Shown in pieces: positions 1 through 10,387 of a stretch of DNA of 64,000 nt. The notes under the pieces were generated by a model, which ran no database searches, was not told the origin of the DNA, and saw only the letters and a program-made list of their open reading frames with translations. Location of the stretch: positions 62,001 through 126,000 of the forward strand of contig CAWBVA010000002.1 of assembly GCA_963792125.1 (NCBI GenBank). The letters run 5' to 3'. How positions within the stretch are numbered: position 1 is the stretch's first letter; each line of letters opens with the position of its first letter. The translations under genes were made by a program, and so were the position numbers. The stretch comes from Methanocella_A sp963792125 (GTDB lineage: Archaea; Halobacteriota; Methanocellia; Methanocellales; Methanocellaceae).

Positions 1-21
1 CATTTACACAGGAGATTTACT

Positions 22-336
22 ATGGCAAATCAGAAAGCGAGGATTCGACTCTCCGGCACCAGCCCGACCAAGTTAGATGACGTATGCGGGCAGGTAAAGA
101 AGATCGCAGAAAAGACCGGTGTCAGCATTTCCGGCCCCGTACCGCTGCCCACCCGCAGGCTCATTGTCCCATCGAGGAAGAGCCCGAGCGGCGAAGGCAC
201 CGCGACCTGGGAACACTGGGAGATGCGTGTCCACAAGAGGCTCATCGACATCGATGCCGATGAGAGAGCACTGCGCCAGCTAATGCGCATCCAGGTGCCC
301 AAGGACATCAACATCGAAATCGTCCTCAAGGACTAA
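22..336 (+). CDS. rpsJ: 30S ribosomal protein S10 (uS10)
   Basis: The 104-residue protein is a complete uS10 of normal archaeal length, a component of the 30S subunit head. It opens MANQKARIRLSGTSPTKLDD and keeps the conserved central stretch with PVPLPTRRLIVPSRKSP and the loop histidine in WEMRVHKRLIDI. The start is fixed by a GGAGA ribosome binding site 6 to 10 bases upstream. In archaea this gene usually follows the elongation factor 1-alpha gene, which would lie just outside the left edge of the window; that is inference. A run of hairpins follows the stop codon and probably ends the transcript. Confidence 0.97.
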   Translation: MANQKARIRLSGTSPTKLDDVCGQVKKIAEKTGVSISGPVPLPTRRLIVPSRKSPSGEGTATWEHWEMRVHKRLIDIDADERALRQLMRIQVPKDINIEIVLKD

Positions 337-348
337 AAAAGCTAAAAC

Positions 349-489
349 GTATCCTTGTCTCAAGGATACTATCACCTCCATATTACCCTGCTTAAAATAA
401 GGGTAACTTTCATGGGGTTTTTTAACCCCTCATCTAATTGCCTGTTTTTTACAGGGCTGTCGGGGGGCTTTGTTCCAAAAAAGCCCCCT
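349..489 (+). terminator. Array of five consecutive short hairpins after rpsJ
   Basis: Five perfect or nearly perfect stem-loops follow one another: 349-369 (GTATCCTTG with a 3-base loop), 383-406 (TTACCC arms), 414-429 (GGGGTT-TTTT-AACCCC), 441-455 (CCTGT-TTTTT-ACAGG) and 462-489 (GGGGGCTT arms). Several have T-rich loops or tails. They most likely end transcription of the ribosomal operon. The last hairpin reappears with the same flanks at 7181-7210. Confidence 0.6.
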
Positions 490-812
490 GACCCTCGACA
501 TCCGACGCATGTGCCAAAAGCACTAATTTACAATAGATTCTCCCGCATTCTGGCCATCATAAACTGCATAGCCTGGCCCATAGCCCGCCCCGCCGCGGCT
601 CGGGCGCACACGCGACAGAAGATGACTATAGGTACATGAAATAACCTCCTGACTCGCGACACATTACGACCATGCAGTAATCCGAACGCTTCCATGCCCG
701 CTGCAACCGGTAATAGCTGATAAGATTACCAAAAAAATTAGAATTTATTGCTATTTAATGTCCAAAGCCATTTACCGGCGCATCCTCAACCGTATTCTGG
801 ATTCAGCGGTGC
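490..812. other. Non-coding gap between rpsJ and the sugar dehydrogenase
   Basis: I see no convincing gene here. A short open frame on the plus strand across 355-639 has no recognisable domain, begins inside the hairpin array and is treated as chance. An AT-rich stretch around 722-755 probably holds the promoter of the next gene. Confidence 0.5.
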
Positions 813-1995
813 ATGTCGATGGCGCGGAGCAGCGAGATCAAGTTCCTGATTATATCCATACCCCTGCTACTGCTGGCGATCATCGTCATACTTATGCAGC
901 CGGTCATGGCACCCGACGCCGTCCATAAAAGCGTCAGCATGAGCGAAGACCCGTCGTTGCCGCTTGACAAGATCAAGCTCCCGCCGGGTTTCGCGATAGA
1001 GATCTATGCGACCGGCGTCACGGGCGCCAGACAAATGGCGCTCAGCCCGAACGGCACATTGTACGTCGGCACAATTGGCGCAGGCAACGTCTACGCAGTG
1101 CCGGACAATAACAAAGACGGCAAGGCTGATCAGGTGATCACTATTGCGAAAGGGCTTCATATGCCCAACGGTGTCGCTTTCCGCGACGGGAGCCTGTATG
1201 TCGCCGAAGTGAGCAGGATACTCCGCTATGACGGCATCGAGCAGCATCTGTCTGACCCTCCTGCGCCCGTCGTGATTAACGGCAGCTATCCCACCAGCGA
1301 ATGGCACGGGTGGAAATACATCAGCTTCGGCCCGGACGGCATGCTGTACGTGCCTGTCGGAGCGCCCTGCAACATCTGTGAGCCTCCGCTGACCCTACGC
1401 CTCTATTACTCGCATTAACGCAAACGGCACTGGCTTCGAAGTATATGCCAGCGGCATCCGTAACACCGTGGGCTTCGACTGGGACCCGCTGACCGGCGAC
1501 CTGTGGTTCACTGACAACGGCCGGGATTACATGGGTAATGACCAGCCTCCCGATGAGCTGAACCATGCCCCGGTTGCAGGCATGCGCTTCGGGTTCCCGT
1601 ACGTCCATGGCAGGTCGATCATCGACCCGGAGTTCGGCAAAGGCCACAACGCCAGCGAGTTCACCGCGCCAGTCGTCGAGCTGCAGGCCCACGTCGCGGC
1701 CCTCGGGATGAAGTTCTATACCGGCAGCATGTTCCCGCAGCAGTACCGCAATAACATCTTCATCGCCGAGCATGGCTCGTGGAACAGGGATACCCCGGAC
1801 GGCTACCGCATCGAGCTTGTCACTCTCGATGATAACCGCACAGCGACAGGCCATACCATATTCGCTGAAGGGTGGCTGCAGGGCGGAAAGGCGTGGGGCC
1901 GGCCGGTGGACGTGCTCGTGATGCCCGACGGGTCGCTGCTGGTGTCCGACGACATGGCCGGTGTCATATACCGGATCACATACAGTGCCGCCTGA
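813..1995 (+). CDS. PQQ-dependent (aldose) sugar dehydrogenase family, beta-propeller; frameshifted
   Basis: This is a membrane-anchored or secreted six-bladed beta-propeller of the soluble aldose sugar dehydrogenase family. A signal anchor (residues about 9-32) is followed by LPPGFAIEIYATGVTGARQM, typical of the first blade. The C-terminal half has GMRFGFPYVHG, GSWNR and the family signature GRPVDVLVMPDGSLLVSDDM. One missing base near 1393, in a run of C, shifts the frame: the reading ends at 1418 in one frame and resumes as ITRINANGTGFEVYASG in another. Restoring one C gives a continuous protein of about 394 residues. It is probably a sequencing error, otherwise a recent pseudogene. Substrate is unknown, and the sequence does not show whether PQQ is the cofactor. 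Confidence 0.8.
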
Positions 1996-2060
1996 TAAGA
2001 TAGCAAGGAGACCAAGAGAAGACTCCAGTACGCCTTTTCTTGGCTACCGGGCTGCTTACG

Positions 2061-2920
2061 TCACCAGAGGTATGAGTCGCCGTGTTCGACGCCGGCAACG
2101 CGGTTATTCTTGAGATCGGCGAGAACGAAGATGGTATCATACCGGGTGCCGTCTCCCATGACGTCGATAGTGACCATCGGGTAAGCTAACACGTAGCGGT
2201 ACGGGTGGCCGGTCTCGAAGCCATGGACGGTGATGTTCCGCATCACTGCGTTGTGGCCGCCGATGTAGCCGCGTACGGTCGCGTTCATCATGGCCATCGG
2301 GCTCGCCTGATCAATCTGGTCCTGTGACAGGCTCATGCCCGGGATGAAGCCGGTGTCGACGATGGTCACGTTGTTGTACTGGTGCAGACCCCAGACCGGG
2401 TCGCGCTCGTCAAGCCCGATGCTGGTCGAGGTGAAAGTCGTATTGTCTACAGGCGTGCCGCTGCGGGGGACGAAGCCGATGTATTCGACACGGTTCTGGC
2501 TGGTATTGACAAACGCGATTATATTGATGCCCGCCATTTCAGGGTTGCCGGGGACGATCACTGCTGCCGGCAGTACCCGCATGCGGTCTATGCCCGGGGC
2601 GACCTCGTGGAAGCGCATGTAGACGACGCTGTCCATGCTGTAGCTGGTGTCCACTGCCAGCCGGCCGTCCGCCTCGTGCTGGCTCCGCCACGCGGTCTGT
2701 AGTATCCGCTCCTTCACATAGGGATTTGAAGCCGCTGTGTTATAGATGCTGATCTGCTGGTCGGCGGTAAAGTTGTTCGCGGGAAGAGGCTCCGGGGACG
2801 GGTCGAAGGCGAGGCGAGCGTCGCGGCCGGTGTCACCGTGCCCTGCTGTACACAGTTGATCGAAGTAGTAACGATAACCAGGATAAGCGCAGTCAGCGCC
2901 AGGCATTTCACGAGCTTCAT
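2061..2920 (-). CDS. Predicted lipoprotein of unknown function; frameshifted
   Basis: From ATG 2920 the protein begins MKLVKCLALTALILVIVTTS followed by INC, a lipoprotein signal with the acceptor cysteine at residue 23. The linker is rich in T, P and S. After about residue 40 the frame changes near 2800, and the rest, from AFDPSPEPLPANNFTADQQI to the end, is read in a second frame. That second frame stays open upstream to 3131, but that extension is not credible because the signal peptide lies in the other frame. The mature part has many N-glycosylation-like NxT/S sites and no domain I recognise. It is probably anchored on the outer face of the membrane. An AT-rich TATA-like stretch lies near 3020-3032. 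Confidence 0.6.
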
Positions 2921-3197
2921 CAGTCCACACCTGCAATTCGGTCTGATCATTGTATTCCATGCGGATAAACGTTATCTCACGATCTGCCTGTCGCGGGATA
3001 AAAGTCACAATGACATGGCCATATATGAAATTTTGTGTCGTCGTGATCGTAGTGGTCGTTGTGTCAGGTGCCTGTATCCGCATATACAAAAAGTTTACAT
3101 CAATGACTAACACCAAGAAAAAGTGACACAAAGAGCGTTCGGCGTCTTTGTGTCTACGTCTGTTTTTCGGTATTATACAGCGGCTGCAGCCGGGCCA

Positions 3198-3863
3198 TTA
3201 TTCATGGTGACCGGGGCAGGCCATGTTGGTCTGCCTGTAGAACCAGGCATAGATGTACGCGGCGGACGCATATCCGGCGAATGTCGTCCAGGGGATGGTC
3301 ACGACCAGCACCGCGGGGATGGACAGCACGATCTCGACAATGATTGTCGCTACCACAGCTCCCAGATATGCCAGAGGGTTCTTCGCCGCGAGGCGGAGAG
3401 CACTGACCGGGTTGATAGCCTTGACCAGGTCGCCGGTCACCGCGTATTCGACCCACGCTGCAGGCATCAGCAGGCTGACGATGACACTGATGGCCATGGC
3501 GGGCAGTAGCATGAGGATGCCTGCGAACAGCAGCAGATCGCTGCCTGCGATGGCACCGATGACGATGAATGGCACCACGAGCACGTAGAGCAGGCAGCTG
3601 ATCAGCCCGAATACCAGCATGATCACCAGCACCATGATGCCGTCCCCGAACTTCCCGCCAAGATTATCCCATGCCGGGAACTTGCTGTTCCCGCGCAGGA
3701 CCTCCCTGCCACACTGCGTGATGTAGCCGAACAGGAAGGGCAGGCCGATCAGCAGCATGCTGCCCAGCGCGGCGATGCCTCCCCAGAACAGGGCCCCGAC
3801 ATCCGATATGGCGTATTTCATTGAATTGATGATCATGTCTATGTATCCTTCATTTTGTTCCAT
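3198..3863 (-). CDS. DUF4013 family membrane protein
   Basis: The 221-residue protein is highly hydrophobic, with about five or six membrane segments (around residues 22-45, 75-100, 105-125, 128-150 and 170-205). It matches the DUF4013 pattern, including the early FGYITQCGREVLRG stretch followed by PAWDNLGGKFGDG, after which the second set of helices begins. Function is unknown; the family is common in methanogens. The start is well supported by AAAGGAGGA a few bases upstream. The promoter region carries an inverted repeat that could be an operator. Confidence 0.85.
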   Translation of the reverse strand: MEQNEGYIDMIINSMKYAISDVGALFWGGIAALGSMLLIGLPFLFGYITQCGREVLRGNSKFPAWDNLGGKFGDGIMVLVIMLVFGLISCLLYVLVVPFIVIGAIAGSDLLLFAGILMLLPAMAISVIVSLLMPAAWVEYAVTGDLVKAINPVSALRLAAKNPLAYLGAVVATIIVEIVLSIPAVLVVTIPWTTFAGYASAAYIYAWFYRQTNMACPGHHE

Positions 3864-3896
3864 TTCTTGTTCCTCCTTTAGCGGTACTTATCATAT

Positions 3897-3917
3897 GTAC
3901 CTACTTAGCATAGGTAC
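3897..3917 (-). promoter_or_regulatory. Inverted repeat, possible operator of the DUF4013 gene
   Basis: GTACCTA and TAGGTAC flank a 7-base spacer, in the leader just upstream of the DUF4013 start and next to a TATA-like stretch (3921-3945 region). The spacing suits a dimeric winged-helix repressor. This is inference from symmetry alone. Confidence 0.4.
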
Positions 3918-4126
3918 CTAATATAACTACATACATATAAAGCTTTTGTATTCATGCCGGATAGGCTTACCCGGGTAGTGTACGCGGGAATTGCACAACA
4001 TCAATCATGTCACAGCAGTCGCTTTGCAGGTGATGGTACTCCGCCCGTCGTGTTTAATGCGTTCGTCTGCATATTGCCCACCATTGTGGCGAACAATGTA
4101 AAAATAGCCGCAGAACTAGATTTTTA

Positions 4127-4702
4127 ATGTTTATGCCTTTCGACGACTTCGAGCAGCACCTTAAAAGCCTGGCGCAGGAACTGGGCCTGGAGATACGCCG
4201 CATATCCGCCTTCGACATCAAGGTGGAGGACTGGATACGGCTGAAGTGCCAGTACGGCTGCCCGAACTACGGGAGGCGCTTCACCTGCCCGCCGTACAGC
4301 CCGGAGCCATCCGTCATGCGCGCCATGCTTGAGGGTTACAGCACTGCGTTCCTGCTCAGTTTTGATGCGTCTGCGAGTCCGGGAGATGCGGAAATACACG
4401 TGGGAATAGACGGCATGGACAGGGCTGTCGACGCGTTCCTGCGGCTGGAGCGTTTCGCCTTCCTGAACCGGTATCCTAAGGCCTTCGTCTTTGGCATCAA
4501 CCATTGTCCCGGCTGCCACGTATGCTCGGTGGAAGAGGGCATCGGCGCCTGTAAAAAGCCGCAGATGGCCCGGCCGTCGCTCGAGTCCTGCGGCATCAAC
4601 GTGGGAAAATTGCTGGAGTGCACGGGCTGGGAAGCGAGAGGCATCGACGTGCTTAAGAAAGAGGACAGGGTTTCGCTCATTTCTTTACTATTGCTGGAAT
4701 GA
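4127..4702 (+). CDS. DUF2284 family predicted metal-binding protein
   Basis: The 191-residue protein has two cysteine clusters. The first, near residues 38-53, reads CQYGCPNYGRRFTCPPYSP. The second, near residues 126-142, reads CPGCHVCSVEEGIGACKKP. This is the DUF2284 arrangement, predicted to bind a metal or an iron-sulfur cluster. The family is frequent in methanogens and anaerobes and has no defined reaction. Two ATG codons (4127 and 4133) are possible starts and no strong ribosome binding site separates them. Confidence 0.85.
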   Translation: MFMPFDDFEQHLKSLAQELGLEIRRISAFDIKVEDWIRLKCQYGCPNYGRRFTCPPYSPEPSVMRAMLEGYSTAFLLSFDASASPGDAEIHVGIDGMDRAVDAFLRLERFAFLNRYPKAFVFGINHCPGCHVCSVEEGIGACKKPQMARPSLESCGINVGKLLECTGWEARGIDVLKKEDRVSLISLLLLE

Positions 4703-4918
4703 CACAAGAGCACAAGACATCGACTGATACATGAAATCCACAGCCCATGCATTTCCCGTGCCCTTGTGCCCTCCGTGAACTTATAATTAGTAATTAGTAG
4801 TTGTATAGATTATGTTTATTATATACAGGCCTTAATTATTGTACGTCAGGCGCGCGGTCGGGGGGCTGGCGACGAACAGCCGGAGGACGAGGGTATAGTC
4901 ACAGACGTTTATGACAGG

Positions 4919-6990
4919 TTGACCAGGGGCCGGATGAGGATTGTGATCGGCTCCGGACTGCTCGTCATCACGCTGTTAATGGCCGTTCTCATCAGCCTCT
5001 ATTCTGGAATTGACAGCGTCTATACCCAGGTTTTACTATATCCCTATCATCCTCGTAGGCCTCTGGAATTACAAGAAGGCTGTTTACGTCGCGCTCTTGT
5101 TCGGTTTCATTCAAATCTTTCTCGGGCTGTTCCTGATGGAAGTCTCGCACGTCGATATCTCCATGACCGATCAGTACATACGTGCTGCGATGTACCTGCT
5201 GGTCGCTGCCGTGGTGGGCACGCTTTCCGAACACCAGGCAGGCCTGCTTGGTAAGGTGAAGGACTCGGAGGAGAAATACCGTTTCATCGCCACGTCCATC
5301 GATGAAGGCATCATCGCCATCGACCTCGAGGGCAGGGTCACCTACGCCAACCCGAGGACCTACGAGATCACCGGTTTCAGCCCCGGGGAAAGCATGGGGA
5401 AGCCCATGAACGAGGTCCTGACACCGTCGACAAGGCAGGAGATCGAAAAGCTCTTCAAAGAGGTGCTGGCGGGAGGTAAAGCGATCGAGCGGGAAATCGT
5501 GATCGATACTAAAACCGGAGACCGCATCGCTGTCGAGATCAACACCAGTGCGATAAGCAACAGCGAAAGTAAGATTACCGGCGTGGTCGCCACCTTCAGG
5601 GACGTGACAGAGCGCAAGGCCGCCTCAGAAGAGATAGAGCACAGGAACCGCGAACTGTGGCTCCTGAACTCCATCTCGTCCAGCATCAACAGCTCGCCTG
5701 ACATACAGGGAATGCTCTACAGCGTGCTGACAGACGCAACCGACCTGCTCCAGGTACAGTCCGGCGCCATATACCTTGCTGACAATGCCCGTCCGGGGCA
5801 GATGTCGCTCCAGGCGGCACGGCCGTACGCGGATATCCGGGACACCGGAATTGTTCAGGCAGACGTTCATCCCGGCCGTCAGGGTGAACACAGGCAAGGT
5901 CTATGCGACGAGTGATGACCTCTCGGAATGCATCGCCACGCCTTCGGGAAACTTCACTATCATAACCGTGCCTCTGGCATCTAAGTCCAGGCTTGTCAGG
6001 GCTGATGGCTGTTCCATGCCAGTGCCACGGATGACGTCGTGCACCGGTGGGATACAGAGCATACCATCATCACAGCTATTAAGCATCGGGTCACAGCTTG
6101 GCATCGCCATCGAGAACCAGATGCTGTTCAGCAAGGTCAAAGAGACCAGTCAGCACCTGTCGGACGTCATCGACGAGTCGCCGGATGCGATGCTGACGAC
6201 CGATACAGTCGGCACGATCAGGTCGTTCAACAAGAGTGCCTCGCGCCTGCTGAAATACGCCCCGGGTGAAGTCGCAGGCAGGCACATGTCGACGCTGCTT
6301 CCCACGGGCTCCGACATCAGGATAGACACAGCCAGGAGTTACGTCAGGGAGTTCAGGTGCAAGGACAACACACTAATCAGCCTGAACATCTCCGCGGCCA
6401 GGCTCTCGCGGTCCGACATCAACGACGGCTTCATCATCACGCTTAAGGACCTGTCGGAGATCTCCGGCCTGAAGATCACGCCTGTCGCAGAAAACGACGT
6501 GGACTACGACCAGGAGTACCACTTCAACAAGGGCATGATATACCTCATGGACAAGAGCCGGACCGACCGCTACATGGACATCTTTACCGACCAGGTGAAG
6601 CATAACATCCAGGGCCTGTGCGTGACCCGGCAGAACCCTGAGGCGGTCCGCGACCGCTACGGCCTGGAAAAGACACCCGTGTTATGGCTGAACGGCGGAG
6701 ACATCGCCTATGGTGAGAAAGCCATCAACCCCGGCAACATCTCCAGCCTGACGGCGACCATCGCGGACTTCGTCGCCCGGAGCGGGGACGGGGCGATCAT
6801 GCTGGACGGCATGGAATACCTGATGGCACGCAACGGGTTCGAATCGATGCTCAAGTTCGTCCAGTACCTGAACGACAGGATCATGACAAGCAACAGCCGC
6901 GCATTCTTCTGCATCGACACCGGCGCACTCGACGATAAGCAGAAGCACCTGCTCCTCACCGAGATGAAAGAGTTCCTGGAACAGGCCTGA
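4919..6990 (+). CDS. Membrane sensor protein: TM - PAS - GAF - PAS - DUF835; frameshifted
   Basis: Two or three N-terminal membrane helices (about 4934-5230) lead into a PAS domain (about 5265-5610; YRFIATSIDEGIIAIDLEG). Next comes a GAF domain (about 5680-6120) ending in GSQLGIAIENQMLFSKV, a second PAS domain (about 6140-6470; DESPDAMLTTDTVGTIRS) and a C-terminal DUF835 domain (about 6520-6990; GAIMLDGMEYLMARNGFESM). It has no kinase domain, so it probably passes a signal by protein contact. The frame is broken at about 5030 (a T run) and about 5845, with probable compensating shifts near 5990 and 6055. The start may be TTG 4919 or ATG 4934; a TATA-like stretch lies at about 4812-4824. It could be decaying or suffering sequence errors. 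Confidence 0.65.
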
Positions 6991-7017
6991 AAGTCATCAT
7001 AGGTTTTCAGGTAACCG

Positions 7018-7215
7018 AGGGCGTCACCGAGGCTGCAGTACAGACGGCACAAAGGCCACCGAGGACGACTCAGAGGATTCTAAAGAAAAAGGCTGATGTG
7101 TGAGACTTTTTGGTAAAAGTTCCCCTGTGCCCCAAAACTATCGAATTTTGTCCCTTCGGGGCAGGCGCCCGGTGTCGTGACCCAGGGGGCCTTTTTGGAA
7201 CAAGGCCCCCCGAGA
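7018..7215. repeat. Composite of two intergenic repeat types
   Basis: Bases about 7018-7110 match one arm and the core of the long palindromic element seen at 40391-40592 and 58727-58930, including AAAGAAAAAGGCTGATG. Bases about 7175-7215 match, in reverse, the hairpin at 456-505 (GGGGGC...TTGGAACAA...GCCCCC). No gene is evident between the sensor gene and thrC. Confidence 0.6.
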
Positions 7216-7231
7216 GCCCCGCAAAAACCAG

Positions 7232-8439
7232 TTACCAGCCCATAGCCTTGCAGATGGCTTCTTTAGTCGCGTCGATCTCGACGGGCTTGGCGCACATCTT
7301 GATGACGGTCTCCGGGTCCTTCAGCAGGTGACCGGTGGTCACGCAGACAACGCGCTCGTCCCTGTCGATGACGCCCATGTTCCGTAGCTTGATCAGGCCT
7401 GCGACGGAGGCGGCGGACGCCGGCTCGACGCCGATGCCCTCTTTCACCGCGAGCAGCTTCTGGGCCGACAGGATTTCATCATCGGTCACAGTCTCGGCTG
7501 CGCCGCCGGAATTGCGGATGGCGTTCAGTGCCTTGACGGCATTCACGGGGTCGCCGATGCGGATGGCGGTCGCCACGGTCTCGGGGTGCATCTCGGGTAC
7601 GATATCCTTCGCGCCGCTCCGGATGGCCTTCACGATGGGCGCGCTGCCCTCGGCCTGGATGGCCGTCATCTTAGGGATGCGGTCGATGATACCGAGCTTC
7701 TTCATCTCGTTGAGCCCCTTGAAGATGGCCGTGATGTTGCCCGCATTGCCCACGGGCAGGATGATGCGGTCGGGGACTTCCCAGCCGAAGTAGTCCACGA
7801 TCTCGAAGCCTATGGTCTTCTGGCCTTCCAGCCGGTAAGGGTTGATCGAGTTGAGCAGGTAGATGCCATTACTCAATGCACATCTCGCGGACCAGCCGCA
7901 GGGCGTCGTCGAAGTTGCCCCGGATGCTCAGGACTTTCGAGCCGTGCATGAGCGCCTGTGCGACTTTGCCCAGCGCGACTTTTCCGGCGGGCAGCAGCAC
8001 GATGACAGGGATGCCGGCCCTCGCGCCATAGACAGCCAGCGATGCCGACGTGTTGCCCGTAGAGGCGCAGGCCACGCTCTTCATGCCCAGTTCCAGCGCT
8101 TTGGTAACGCCCACGGTCATCCCGCGGTCCTTGAAGGAGCCGCTGGGATTCATGCCCTCGTGCTTTACATGGGCATCCTTCATGCCGATATCCTTGCCGA
8201 TGGCCCGGATATTGTAGACCGGTGTGCCACCTTCCTTCAGCGTCACGGGCTCGCGGCTGACCGGCAGCAGCGCCTTGTACTTCCACACGGACAGCGGACC
8301 TTTGAGGTCGTCACGGGTGAGTCGTGATCTGTGAATAATCGTAAACAACGTCGAGCAGGCCCCCGCATTTCCCGCAGGTATAGATGACCTCGTCCGGCCC
8401 GTACTTCGCACCGCACCTGATGCATTCGAGATGATACAT
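7232..8439 (-). CDS. thrC: Threonine synthase; two frameshifts
   Basis: This PLP enzyme converts O-phosphohomoserine to threonine. From ATG 8439 (GGAGA upstream) it starts MYHLECIRCGAKYGPDEVIY with a zinc-ribbon-like CxxC pair, CIRC and later CGKC. The PLP lysine lies in NPSGSFKDRGMTVGVTKALE, and ASTGNTSAS and PVGNAGNITA follow. A frame change near 8315 (before TRDDLKGPLSVW) and an extra T near 7872 (MCIE then NGIYLLNSINPYR) split it into three open frames. All motifs are intact, so sequence error is likelier than loss. Its own promoter lies near 8470-8480. Homoserine dehydrogenase of the same pathway is at 55337-56345. Confidence 0.9.
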
Positions 8440-8540
8440 TGGATTCTCCGGATTATAGAATACGGGTTAACCTTTAAAGCTTTTGCTTTCTGCCACAGCG
8501 CCTGCAAACCCTGATTTGCCGTTTTATAGGCCATAATTCG

Positions 8541-8660
8541 AATTTTATATAAATTATTTCCTTATATATATAAAATTTGCGATAAAACCGATAGTAATAA
8601 GTAATAATAAGAGAGATATTGGTAGATAGTTGCCAGCCTTTGGAGTTGACATGCTGGCAT
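8541..8660 (+). promoter_or_regulatory. Promoter and leader hairpin of the peptide-transporter operon
   Basis: TATA-like TTTATATAAA (about 8541-8550) and a longer TATATATA stretch (about 8561-8575) precede a leader in which TGCCAGC (8631-8637) can pair with GCTGGCA (8653-8659), followed by TTTTC. The hairpin could be an attenuator. The function is inferred. Confidence 0.45.
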
Positions 8661-8675
8661 TTTCGTTATGGAGAG

Positions 8676-10370
8676 GTGAAATTATGGATAAGAGATTGGC
8701 GAAGCGCGATGCTGGTCGCAGCGGTTTTGGTCATGGCAGTTGTCATGATTTCCGGTTGTTCATCACCGACACCAACACCGACTGGCACTGTGACGCCAAA
8801 CCCTAATATTTCTAATCAGACACTTGTAGATATGTGGGCTGACGACTGTCCGTCGCTCGACCCACTTGTAGAGTATGATTCTGCATCGTTCGGTGTAACT
8901 CAAAACATTTATGAGACTCTGATCTATTACCAGGGCGAAGACCCGACCAAGCTCAAGGGATTACTTGCGACGGCCTGGAACTCCTCCGCTGATGCAAAGG
9001 TATGGACATTCTACCTGCGCACCGGCGTCAAGTTCCAGGATGGCTCGGACTTTAACGCCACGGCTGTCAAGTACTCGTACGACAGGGGCGTCCTGATCAA
9101 CGCAGAACAGGGCGCGTACTTTGGCCTGCTCACCCCGTACTTCCTGGGCGGGCAGGAGTGGCTCGACTCGAACCACACTCAGGCAGATGCAGACGCATAC
9201 CTGGCCAAGCAGGCCGTCAAGGTCATCAATGACACCTGCGTTCAGGTTACTCTGTCTAACCCGATGTCTGACTTCAACTACGTAGTAACCTTCCCGGGCA
9301 TGGCCATTGTCAGCCCCGCGTTCGACATGGCTAATGGCGGGTACAAGCTGAACAACTATTCGTCCTCATACCTGAGGGAGCACGCTAGCGGTACCGGGCC
9401 CTTCAAGCTGACATCGTGGACTCGCGATGACAGAATGGTCCTCGAGAGGAACGACGCCTACTGGGGCGACAAGGCAAAGCCATTCCGCATTGAGCGGAGG
9501 GTCGTGCCAGACTACAACACCAGGCTGACTGCCCTTCGCAGCGGCGAAGCTGACCTGATCTACGTGCCCCTGAGGTACCACAAGGACATAGCTAACGTGT
9601 CCGAGGCAAGCGAGTACTTCGGCAACGCATTATCGGTTACCTTCATCGGCTTCCAGCATAACAAGTGGCCGACAAGCGACGCCAAGTTCAGGCAGGCCAT
9701 TTCCGAGTCGTTCGACGCTCAGACCTATAAGGACAGCGTGAACTACGGCTACGGCGTAATCGCTAACGGCGTCATACCCAAGGGATTACAGGGCTATAAC
9801 GAAAAGCTCGCTACGATACCCTACAATACCACGCATGCCAAGCAGCTCCTGCAGGAACTGGGCTTCAGCAAGACCAACCAGACGACCATAGTCGCCGCAT
9901 ACAACAGCGGTAACACTGGCCGTGAGACCGTCTGCCGCATGCTCAAGCAGCAGCTTGAGGGCTACGACATTGGCATTACTGTCGATGTACAGGGCTACGA
10001 GTGGGGAACGTACCTCGACAAGCAGAGGAACGGCGAACTGAACGTGTTCGTGCTCGGATGGACTGCAGACTACCCGTCTGCTATGGACTTTGCCGGACCG
10101 TTCTGCTACTCCAAGGGCTTCTACGGCAACCAGATAAAGTACTACAACGCCACGGTTGATGCCGCATACGAGCAGGCACTGGTCACAACGGACCCGGCCA
10201 AACTTGCGCCGCTCCTGGACACCATGGTCGTAGGCTCGAACAAAGACTATGCGTATGACCCGTTCATATTCCCGGTATGGTACCAGGTATATGGCAAGAA
10301 CCTGAAGGGCTATACGCACAACCCCATGGACAGCGAGAACATATACGCTAACCTGTACAGACAGGCCTGA
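8676..10370 (+). CDS. ABC transporter substrate-binding lipoprotein, family 5 (dipeptide/oligopeptide/nickel type)
   Basis: A signal peptide with lipobox ISGC (AMLVAAVLVMAVVMISGCSS) is followed by a T/P-rich tether and a full family 5 binding protein. Its conserved block WTFYLRTGVKFQDGSDFNATAVKYS lies at about 9003-9076, and GTGPFKLTSWTRDDRMVLER follows. It captures the ligand outside the cell for the permeases encoded downstream; the sequence alone does not decide among peptides, nickel chelates or other solutes. The in-frame start could be GTG 8676. A better-looking ATG at 8684, with GGAGAGGTGA upstream, reads MDKRLAKR and then needs a one-base shift near 8705 to join the signal peptide, so a small indel here is likely. 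Confidence 0.9.
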   Translation: MKLWIRDWRSAMLVAAVLVMAVVMISGCSSPTPTPTGTVTPNPNISNQTLVDMWADDCPSLDPLVEYDSASFGVTQNIYETLIYYQGEDPTKLKGLLATAWNSSADAKVWTFYLRTGVKFQDGSDFNATAVKYSYDRGVLINAEQGAYFGLLTPYFLGGQEWLDSNHTQADADAYLAKQAVKVINDTCVQVTLSNPMSDFNYVVTFPGMAIVSPAFDMANGGYKLNNYSSSYLREHASGTGPFKLTSWTRDDRMVLERNDAYWGDKAKPFRIERRVVPDYNTRLTALRSGEADLIYVPLRYHKDIANVSEASEYFGNALSVTFIGFQHNKWPTSDAKFRQAISESFDAQTYKDSVNYGYGVIANGVIPKGLQGYNEKLATIPYNTTHAKQLLQELGFSKTNQTTIVAAYNSGNTGRETVCRMLKQQLEGYDIGITVDVQGYEWGTYLDKQRNGELNVFVLGWTADYPSAMDFAGPFCYSKGFYGNQIKYYNATVDAAYEQALVTTDPAKLAPLLDTMVVGSNKDYAYDPFIFPVWYQVYGKNLKGYTHNPMDSENIYANLYRQA

Positions 10371-10387
10371 ATAGACAAAATATTTAA

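Noticed and set aside
355..639. Plus-strand 94-residue open frame after rpsJ
   Set aside because: It begins inside the hairpin array, has no ribosome binding site and no recognisable sequence.
2921..3131. N-terminal extension of the lipoprotein frame to 3131
   Set aside because: The signal peptide with lipobox is in another frame starting at 2920; the extension has no start signal and odd composition.
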